A stretch of 64,000 nucleotides of DNA, taken from Alphaproteobacteria bacterium (lineage in GTDB: Bacteria > Pseudomonadota > Alphaproteobacteria > Bin95). The notes below the pieces were generated by a model. The model was not told the origin of the DNA and did no database searches. It saw nothing but the letters and a program-made list of their open reading frames with translations. Positions 1 to 9,000 of the stretch are shown here, piece after piece. The translations under genes were made by a program, and so were the position numbers. Within the stretch, counting starts at the first letter, position 1. Each line of letters begins with the position of its first letter. The stretch is taken from the NCBI GenBank assembly GCA_020638555.1, contig JACKII010000002.1, positions 558,001 through 622,000 of the forward strand, written 5' to 3'.

Positions 1-864
1 GCTGTCCTGCGCAGCGCCGGCATCGAGGCGCAAATCGAACTCATCAAGCTGGTGCCCGAAGCCATCGACAGCGAGGACATGTCGCGGCTCTGGTCGGCGA
101 TCCAGGGCCAGTATCGCGCGACCATGGCCTACCGCGCCTCTGTCGTGCTGATCGAGCCCCGGGCCGCCGGCGCCGCGCCGCCGCCGGTGCGCTCGCCGGG
201 CGGTCGCGCGCTGCCGCTCGCCAATGTCACGCTGGAGAGCGTCGCCGCGCTCACCGGCGCCCGCGACCCGATCACCCGCGCCAGCACCATCGTCCTCTCC
301 GGCCAGGGCTTCACGCCCGGCGAGATGACCGTGGAACTGGGCGAGACCGTGGCGACGCCGGCCGTCGGCGATGTCGGCAGCACGACCATTCAACTCGACC
401 TGTCCGCCCTGACACCGCGCGCCGGCCTGCTGCCGCTGCGCGCACTCCGCACCCGATCGCTCGGCCCCGCGCCGACGACGCCGGCGGTCGAGGTGTCGAA
501 CACGCTGCCGCTGACACTGCGCCCGGCGATCACCGCCAGCAATGTCGTCATCGACAGCACCGACACCGTGGATGGCCAGCCGGTTGCGAGCGGCACCGTC
601 ACCCTGACGCTCGACCCGCCGGTGGGCCGCGATCAGCACGCGGCGATGCTGCTGAACACCGCCGGCGGCGGGCCGATGCACCGGCTGCCGGCGCCGCCGA
701 ACAACGGCGCGGCCACCAATGTCGCCACGGTCACGCAGATCGCCTTCGCCTTCCGCCGGCTGCGCCGCGGCCCCTATCTGGTCCGCGCCTCGGTCGATGG
801 GGCGGAGAGCGTGCTGACCGTCGACGGCAACGGCGTCTATGACGGGCCGGAGGTGACGCTCTGA
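1..864 (+). CDS. DUF4255 / Pvc16-like eCIS cap protein (5' truncated)
   Basis: The frame is open from base 1, so the true start lies upstream; an internal GTG at 52 is not a convincing start. The first ~50 residues (SAGIEAQIELIKL, then LWSAIQGQYRATMAYRASVVLIEP) match the end of a DUF4255 (Pvc16/Afp16 N-terminal) domain, which in characterised contractile injection systems caps or terminates the sheath-tube. The remaining ~220 residues are beta-rich and IPT/TIG-like (VTLESVAALTGARDPITRASTIVLSGQGF), a common C-terminal extension of DUF4255 proteins. The stop overlaps the start of the AAA+ ATPase gene by one base (TGATG), the usual pvc16-pvc15 pairing. Family call is seen in sequence; the capping role is family knowledge. 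Confidence 0.8.
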   Translation, partial: AVLRSAGIEAQIELIKLVPEAIDSEDMSRLWSAIQGQYRATMAYRASVVLIEPRAAGAAPPPVRSPGGRALPLANVTLESVAALTGARDPITRASTIVLSGQGFTPGEMTVELGETVATPAVGDVGSTTIQLDLSALTPRAGLLPLRALRTRSLGPAPTTPAVEVSNTLPLTLRPAITASNVVIDSTDTVDGQPVASGTVTLTLDPPVGRDQHAAMLLNTAGGGPMHRLPAPPNNGAATNVATVTQIAFAFRRLRRGPYLVRASVDGAESVLTVDGNGVYDGPEVTL

Positions 865-2747
865 TGCCGCTCGCCATGCCCGACACCGGCGCCAACGCCG
901 CCCCCGGCGCGGAACTCACCCGCATCGCCCATGCGCTGGCCGCTGCCGCCGCACCGGCGGGGGAGGAGGCGCCGCCGCTGCCGCCGCGCTCCGCCGGCCC
1001 TGTGGCCGCGCTGGGCGCGCGCCTGGGCCTGACCTTGTTCGAGACCGACGTGCTGGCCTTCGCCATCGGCGTCGAGGTCAATGCGGAGATCGCGGCGCTG
1101 GCCGGCCAGGCGGCGGGCGACCCGCGCGCGAGTTTTGCCAGTTTCGGCGTGGCGCTCGCCGCCTTCGAGGATGCGGACTGGGCCGCCACCGCGCCGCATC
1201 GGCCGCTGCGCCGGCTGCGCCTGGTTTCGCTAACGGCACCGGACCGCCTGATCGCCTCGGAATTGCGGGTGGACGAGCGGGTGTTGCACGCCCTGTTCGG
1301 CGCCGACGGGCTCGACGCGCGCCTGACGCCCTATCTGCGCCCGCTCGTGGGCCTGCCGCGCCCGGCCGCGCGCCTGGGAGAGCACGCCCGCCGCGTCACG
1401 GCCCATCTGGGCGAGCGGCGGGTGCCGGGCGTTGTCCTGACCGGCCGGCATGCCGCCGACCTCCGCCTGGTGACGGCCGCGGCCGCCGGGGAGCGGCCGG
1501 TCTGGTGCCTTGCGCCCGCCGACCTGCCCGCTGCCGCTACCGAACGGGAAACCTTCGCCCGCCTCTGGGAACGCGAGGCCCGGCTGACCGGCGCCCTGCT
1601 GCTGGTGGAAGCCGAAGGCGAGGACCAACGGCTCACCCATCTGCTGGCGGACCAGCCCGGCCCCATCGTCCTCGCCGGCCAGGAGCCGCCGGCGGTCGAC
1701 CCCGCCTGGCCGGTCCTCGCCATCCCCGCCCCCGACCGCAGCGAGCAGGCGGACCTCTGGCGCCGGGCGCTGGGCGGGCAGGCGCGGCGGATGAACGGGG
1801 CCATCGACACGCTCACCCAGACCTTCGACCTGGGCGAGGCCCAGATCGGCACGCTCGCCGCCAAGCTCGGCCAGGGCAGCCGTCGGCTGGAGCAGGAGTT
1901 GTGGGAGGCCTGCCGCGGCAGCGCCCGTCCGCGCCTCGGCCAGCTGGCGCAGCGCATCGAGGCGGTGGCGGGCTGGGACGACCTCGTCCTGCCGGCCGAC
2001 GCTTTGGCGACACTGCGCACGCTCACGGCCCAGGTGCGGCACCGGCATCGGGTCTATGGCGACTGGGGCTTCGGCGGCAAGTCCAACCGCGGCCTCGGCA
2101 TCTCCGCCCTGTTCGCGGGCCCGAGCGGCACCGGCAAGACCATGGCGGCGGAGGTGATCGCCCGTGCGCTCGACCTCGACCTCTACCGCATCGACCTCTC
2201 GGCCGTGGTCAGCAAGTATATCGGCGAGACCGAAAAGAACCTGCGCGCCCTGTTCGACGCCGCCGAGGGCTCCGGTGCCATCCTGCTGTTCGACGAGGCC
2301 GACGCCCTGTTCGGCAAGCGCTCGGAGGTGAGCGACGCGCACGACCGCTATGCCAATATCGAGGTCAGCTATCTGTTGCAGCGGATGGAGGCCTATGCCG
2401 GCCTCGCCATCCTGACCACGAACATGCGCAGTGCCCTCGACGAGGCGTTCGTGCGGCGCATCCGCTTCGCCGTGACCTTCCCGTTCCCGAACTATGCCGC
2501 CCGCCTGCGGGTCTGGCAGGGCGTGTTCCCGGCGGCGGCCGAGCACTCCGACCTCGCCTGGGAGAAGCTGGCGCGGCTGGAACTGACGCCCGGGCATATC
2601 CGCAACGTGGCCGTCAACGCCGCCTTCCTCGCCGCCGAGGCGGGCGAGCCCATCGGCATGCCGCACCTGTTGCAAAGCGCGCTGATCGAGTGCGCCAACC
2701 TGGAGAAATCGCTGTCGCCGACCGAGATCGCCGGGTGGGTGCCATGA
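864..2747 (+). CDS. AAA+ ATPase of eCIS (Pvc15/Afp15-like)
   Basis: A 627-aa protein. The first ~380 residues are a variable Ala/Leu-rich N-terminal region typical of eCIS ATPases. The single AAA+ module follows, with Walker A GPSGTGKT at residues 419-426, Walker B LLFDEAD with the DEAD box at about 477-480, sensor-1 (LAILTTN) and an arginine region (VRRIRF). Afp15/Pvc15 ATPases are needed for assembly of the injection particle or loading of cargo, probably as hexamers in the producing cell. It overlaps the upstream DUF4255 gene by one base and the downstream small gene by four, so it is probably translationally coupled. All ATPase motifs look intact. Confidence 0.92.
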   Translation: MPLAMPDTGANAAPGAELTRIAHALAAAAAPAGEEAPPLPPRSAGPVAALGARLGLTLFETDVLAFAIGVEVNAEIAALAGQAAGDPRASFASFGVALAAFEDADWAATAPHRPLRRLRLVSLTAPDRLIASELRVDERVLHALFGADGLDARLTPYLRPLVGLPRPAARLGEHARRVTAHLGERRVPGVVLTGRHAADLRLVTAAAAGERPVWCLAPADLPAAATERETFARLWEREARLTGALLLVEAEGEDQRLTHLLADQPGPIVLAGQEPPAVDPAWPVLAIPAPDRSEQADLWRRALGGQARRMNGAIDTLTQTFDLGEAQIGTLAAKLGQGSRRLEQELWEACRGSARPRLGQLAQRIEAVAGWDDLVLPADALATLRTLTAQVRHRHRVYGDWGFGGKSNRGLGISALFAGPSGTGKTMAAEVIARALDLDLYRIDLSAVVSKYIGETEKNLRALFDAAEGSGAILLFDEADALFGKRSEVSDAHDRYANIEVSYLLQRMEAYAGLAILTTNMRSALDEAFVRRIRFAVTFPFPNYAARLRVWQGVFPAAAEHSDLAWEKLARLELTPGHIRNVAVNAAFLAAEAGEPIGMPHLLQSALIECANLEKSLSPTEIAGWVP

Positions 2748-3016
2748 GCGACAAGCCCGCCCTTCCGCCCGCCCCGGCGCCCATCTCCGTCGAGATCGGC
2801 ACGCTGGCACTGACTGGCGTCAGCCGCGGCTATGGCGAGCGCGCCGCCGCCAGTTTCGAGGCCGCCCTGCCGCAGGCGCTGGCCGGCCTCTCGGCGGCGG
2901 ATCTGCACCCGGACGCCGGTTCGCGTCCGCTCACGCTTGCGGCCTCGCCGCGCCTGCCGCCGGAGGAGTTCGGCCGGCGTCTGGCCCGGCAGGTGGCGGA
3001 AGGGTTGCGGCGATGA
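2744..3016 (+). CDS. 90-aa conserved-position hypothetical protein in eCIS operon
   Basis: A short gene bounded by ATGA overlaps on both sides, with the ATPase stop at its start and the giant-gene start at its end; that placement is the main evidence that it is real. The protein begins MSDKPALPPAPAPISVEIG and ends RLARQVAEGLRR. It has a Pro/Ala-rich N-terminus and two likely amphipathic helices, and no signal peptide or membrane segment. It is not recognised as a known family. Its place between the ATPase and the DUF4157 giant suggests a small adaptor or chaperone for the next protein, but that is inference from position only. Confidence 0.72.
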   Translation: MSDKPALPPAPAPISVEIGTLALTGVSRGYGERAAASFEAALPQALAGLSAADLHPDAGSRPLTLAASPRLPPEEFGRRLARQVAEGLRR

Positions 3017-6000
3017 CCAGGCTCGCCACCGCCCCGGCCCCGGAGCCGGCTGCCGACCAGCGGGGAGGGGACCACCGTCTCCGCCTTGACGGCAGCGTGC
3101 CGGCGGTGCAGGCCGCGGCGGCGGAGGCGTTGGTGCGCGGTTTCGCCGATGCGCTCGGCTTGAAGCTGGACGGGCTGACCGTCGCCATCGACCGACCCGC
3201 CGGCCGGGCGGTGCAGGCCCATGGCGCGCGCGGGCGGGCGCTCGGCAATCTGGTGGAACTCGACCCCGCCGGCTTCGACCCGACCGGCGCCAGCGGCCGG
3301 GCGCTGCTGGCGCATGAACTCACCCACGCGGCCCAGGCGCGGCTCGCCCGCGGTGTCGGCCGGCCGTCGCTGCCGCGGGCGGAGCGGGAGGCCGCGGCCA
3401 ATGCCAATGCGGCGGCTCTCGGCCGGCCGCTAAGCCTGCCGATCCATCGCTGGACCGGCCCGGCGCTCGACGCCGGCGCGGCCGTGGCGGCGCGCAAGGC
3501 GACCTCGACCCTCGAAAGCCTGGTGGTGCGGAACTATGGCCGCGAGCGCGACGCGATCGAGGCCATTCTCGACGACCTGATCGTCACCGACGGCAAGGTC
3601 GAGCGCGTGCTGCGCATTCTGGAACCCCTGGCGTTCGAGACCGCGGCCGCCCTGGTCGGCTCGCTGGAGGACAAGGCCCGGCTGCGTCTGGTGCGCGAGG
3701 TCGACACCGACCACTATGCCCGCTTCCGCCGCGAGGTCATCGCGGCGCTCGCCGGCCTGACCGACGCCGACATCGGCGAACTCGACGCGGCCGTGCTGGA
3801 GGATTTGCCGTTCGAGGGGCTGGAGCCGGTCGAACTGATCACCGTGCAGCGCGTCTACCGCCGCCTGCCGCGGAAGGCGCAACTGGAACTGGCGGACGGC
3901 GAGCGCAAGGCCGATTTCCGCAAGCTCCGCCACACCGCCCCCGGCGAATACGACGCCGACAAGGCCAAAAGCGAGCGGGCGCTGGCCGAGGAAGACCGCT
4001 CGCCCGCGGTGGTGCTGGGCGACGCGGATGTGCGCGGGCGGGTCTATGACCTGTCGCTGGAGCTTCAGGCGCTGCTGGAGGACCCGGACGCCGAGCGGGC
4101 CAAGGCCGCGCTCCGCCGCATTGCCGGCCTGGGCGTGCGCATGGAGGCCGACCCCCGCGCCGCGCCCGAGGCGGACACCGCCGCATCCGCCACACCGGAA
4201 GGCGAGCAGGCCAAGGCCGACCCCGCGGCGACGCCGGAGGACGCCCGGACACCGCCGGCGCCGCCCGAGGCCGCGGCCAGGCCCAAGGACGGCCCGCCGG
4301 CCCTGTCCGCCGCCGCGCTCCGCATCATCGCCGCCGATCTGGACGAGGCCGGCGCCATCCAGCGCCTGATCGACGAACTGCCGGAAGAGGCCCGGCGCCA
4401 GCCCGAGTATCTGGAACCGTTCCGCCTGCTGGTCAGCGCCCGCGAGGCCTATCGCAATCTCGCCCTGGTGGAAGACCTGCTCGACCCCGGCTGGTGGATT
4501 TTCGGCCGCGTCGACGAACAGGAAGCGACGCTCGCCTATGACATCGTCATGGCCATGCCGCTCGGCGAGCGCGAGCGGTTCCGGCAGTTGGACGACGGCA
4601 AGGCGTTGCGGCGCATGCTGGACGCGCTGCCGCGGGCGTTGATCGAGTCCCCCGATTTCGTCCTGCCGGAGGTGGCGCGCACCGCCGACGGCAAGCTGAT
4701 CGCCGCCGATGCGCTTTACGCCCCCGGCGGCCTCAGCGGCAGCGAGGCGGAGTTGGTGGGCGAGACCCTGACCCTGTTCCGCGAGGCCGCGGCGGCGGAG
4801 GAGGCCGACCCCGAACCGCGCTGGAACCGCCTGCTGGCCATCGCCGCCGGCGACCCGGACGTGATGGGCGACAAGCCGGCGCGGCCGGACGCGGTGCTGG
4901 CGACCATGGTGCGCCGGCTCGATGCGGAAGGGCTGCTGGCGCCGGTCCTGGCCGCCCTGCCGCCGGACGTGCTGGCCGCCCGCGACACCTGGAGTCGCAC
5001 CGCCGCCATTCTCAACGCCCGCGACCCGGTGCTGGCGCGCGAGCACATTCTGCGGCTGCTGAACGAGTCCACCTTCCTCTGGCTCTTCACCACCGACGCG
5101 GTCGAGCCGGGGGAGGCGCTGCTGGCCTTCCAACTGGTGCGCGCCCTGCCGCCGGCCGACCGCGAGGCACTGGAAGCCGCCCATGGCGGCGAGCCCTGGG
5201 GCCGCATGCTCGCCGGCCTCTCCAACCAGACCCTGGGCGAGGCGAGCTTCACCTGGTTTCAGGGCGAGCTGGACCGGTTCGGCACCAACTCCATCCGCGA
5301 CCGCATCAATGACGACCGGCTGTGGGCGCGGGCCGAGACGGACCCGAAGGCCCTGGACCAGTTGATCGTGCTGATCGAGATCGCACGGGCGGCGGGCGAG
5401 TTCGCCTATGTGTTCGACTATTCGAAACTGCTCTACGAGGCGGGTCGCCCGGCGCCGCAGGCCCTGACCAAGCGCTTCGCCCTCTACGATCCGGGGCGCG
5501 GCCGCACGGCGCCGGAGCCGATCCGCACCAGCCTGGAATCCGGCGAGAGCAGCTTCTGGCGGCTGTTGCTCGGCACCGGCTGGCGCGAGATCGAGACCAA
5601 GTCCGTTACCACGCCCGGGCCGGACATTCTGGGCTCGCCCTATCAGGACCAGTCGGTGTCGCAGGTGCGCGTCACCGTCGACCTGGAGCAGTTGGAAGAC
5701 GCACTGGGCGGCCGGCTCACGCCCGGCGTGGCGGTGGCGAAGTCCGGCGGCGAGCGGACGGCGGTCTCGAAAAAGACGCGGCGCTATCTGCTGGAGAACG
5801 AGTCCAACATCGTCGACGTGTTGTTGAACCTGGAGACGAACCATCTGACGCTCCGGGCGCCGAAGCTGCGCTTCGCCTCGCTCAGCTTCGTCACCGGCGG
5901 CTCGATCCTGCGCACCGGCCCGGTGAATGTGGACGGTCTGGTCCTCGACATCGACTTCCAGAAGGGCGACCTGATCGACCTCACCAACGCCATCGCCCGA

Positions 6001-9000
6001 CTGGGCGAGTTGCGCGTGGAGACGCCGGTCTATTCCGACGCCGGCACTATCGCCGCCGCCCGCCGCGCGGTGCTGAAAACCCTGTTCATCGCCGCCGGCG
6101 ACTTCTCCGGCGACGAGTTGCGCGAACCCATGGTCGGCAGCTTTTTCGGCTTGGTGGTGCGCATGGCCTGGCGGCAGTTCGTCTCGAAAAAGTCCTATAT
6201 CGGCAACCCGCTGGAGCGCTCGGCCCTGTTCGACCGGCTCGAACTGCGCTTCGACTCGCTGGTCGTCGACGAGTTCCAGACCTCCGGCGGCCAGCGCGTC
6301 GGCCAGGTGTCGGTGGAGGGCGTGCGCGTCGCCGCCGCCACCAACCGTGCCGCCTATCAGCGCCTGCTGATCGCCTCGCTGAACGAGCGCATGGCCAAGG
6401 CGACCGACCCGAACGACAAGGCACAACTGGCGCAGCGGCTGGAGACGGCGGAGGCCGAACTGCAACGCCTGGAAGGGCTGGAGCAGGAATACCGCAATCT
6501 GGTGCGCAAGATGAACCGCCAGGGCGGCCGCCTCGACAAGGACGAAAGCCAGCGCCTCACCGACCTGCAGGAGAAGGAAGGCATCGCCGTCGCCAGCCAT
6601 ATGGGCGCGGTGGTCGACATCGGCCGCGTGGCGGTCTCCGGCGTCGAGGGTTCGGTGCAGGTGCAGGACTTCGCCGTGACCGACCTGCACGGCGAGGGCG
6701 AGTTCCGGGGTCTTGCCGGCTTCTCCGCCGAGCAGCTGACCAGCGAGGAATCGATCCGCCGCTTCGTCGAATTCGGCCCGCAGGCGATGCAGACCCAGCC
6801 GGAGAACAAGGACAAGCCCGAGAACACGTTCGCGCTGTCTCTGGGCATGGTCAATGTCAACGGCCTGGTGGTGGAGGCGGACATCCCGTCCGCCTGGTCG
6901 CTGTTGCGGCAGGCGCTGGAACTGCCGGCCATCCCCGAATTCGCCGCCGAACGCTCGCGGCTGCTCGTTCTTGCCGGCCGGGTGCTGGTCTACGAGGGGC
7001 TGCGGCGCATGGAGGAGCCGGAGGATCCCGCGCAGCGGCTGGCCCATCGCCGCCGCATTCTCGACCAGCGCCGGGAACTGGCGCGGCTGTTCGGCGGCGA
7101 AGTGGAGCACATGCATTTCACCGGCGTTTCCGCCGGCGCTTTCCCCGGCCTCTCCACGCCGGAGGAGCGGCGCGGGCGGGAGGACGAGGAGCGGCTGCGC
7201 GACGATGCCGGCTTCCGCATCGGCGGCGCGACGCTCTCCGGCGTGCGCTATGGCGGCTATGCGGCGGACACGATCACCGGCACCGACCTGCGCGGCGCGG
7301 TGCAGTTGCGCCAGCCGGGCGTGGATGCGCTGGGCGACCCGAACCACCAGGTCGAGGTGGCGCTGCTGGGCGGCAAGGAGGTGGTGATCGAAAACCTCCG
7401 CCAGGGCGAGAGCCCGAACCGCGCCGACAAGATCGTCATTACCAATTTCGATGGCACGGTTCGCCTGACCGACCACGGCCTCGCGGTCGAGCATTTCGGC
7501 ATCGAGAATTTTGCGGTGGAGGGCGCGCAGTATCGCACCGCCACCTCCTATCTCTGGTCGCACGGCACCACGAACTTCCGCGGCATCACCGTCGACCTGA
7601 CCATCCCGTTCGAGGCCGCGGAAAGCCGCAATGCGGAGGGCGAGACCGACGACGACCCGCCGGCCTGGTCGCGCCTGAACACCGGTGTGGTGCGCATCCA
7701 GCGGTTGCACGTGGACGCGATAGAGGCCGGCAATCTCGGCTATCGCGGTTATGACGACCGCGGCGCCATGGCCAAGGAAGTGGAGGTGGTCAGCGGCTCG
7801 CTCCGGGATGTGAACGTCACCGATTTCTCGCTGACCATGCCGAAGGACGGCGATATCACCTATTCCGGCGGCATCACGGTCCAGACCCTGGACGGCGTCA
7901 AGTTCAAGACCCGCATGGGCGAGGATTTCGAGGCCACCGGCCTGCTGGGCGAAGGGCGCAAAAAGCGGGCCGACGACCAGCCGGCGATCCGAATCGGCCT
8001 GGCCCGGTCCGGCAATATCGAAGCCGAGATCGACAAGGTGCTGCTGACCGACGGCGTGTTCGACAAGCGCACCGAGTCCGGCAGCGGCCGGGTGCTGGTG
8101 CGCCGGGCCAACATCTCGGCCCTCGTCGGCCTGGAGGGCGACACGATCAAGGTGCGCTCGCTTACCATTCCGCTTTTGGACATGCCGCGCATCGACTGGC
8201 GCTCGAACGACGGCAGCACGCTCACCGTCACCGGCGCCAAGGCGCACGATTTCCGCCTGCGCCTCGACTACACCACCGAAAGCGAGACCAAGAGCACGGT
8301 GGTGCTGCACGAACTCTATGTGGGCGCGCTCCGGGCCAGGGAGATCATCTACGACGCGCGGCCGGGCGTGTATGTGACCCTGATCCCCGATGCGGCACCG
8401 AAGGGTGGGTATATGCCGCTGATCCAGGGCCTGTTGCTCCAGGACCTGACCGTGACCATGGGCGCCAAGAGCATCGGGCTTTCCGGCGGGCACGGCCGGA
8501 TCGACCAGACCAGCGTCATCGCCACCTTCGCCGCCAATTTCGAAACCGGCTCCGACCCTTCCAAATACGAGGCGTTCGCCACGGCGGTCGCCCGCCTGTC
8601 GGCCAAGGGCTTCACGTTCGAGGATTTCGGCTATGGCGACGAGGGGCTGACGCTGGCGGGCGGGGTCGAAAACCTGTCGCTCGGCGGCAATGGCGATTTC
8701 GCTCCAGCCGATCCGACCGCAGCGCCCTATGGCGCGGTGAGCGCCAGCGGCGACGTGGCCGCCCTGGATGGGCGGATCGGCCATTTCCGGATCGGCAACG
8801 GCCTGATCTCCATCGGTTCGGAGGACCAGGACGGGCTGGTCTTCCCGGAAATCCTGTTGACCGGCCTGTCGTTCGATGCCGGCGACAAGGCCCTGATCCC
8901 GGTCGCCTCGCAGGACGCCGAAAAGGTGTGGGAGGCGAACCCCTCGGCGGCGGTGACCGAGTCCGGCGTGACGGCCAAGAACCTGAACCTCAAAATGGAC

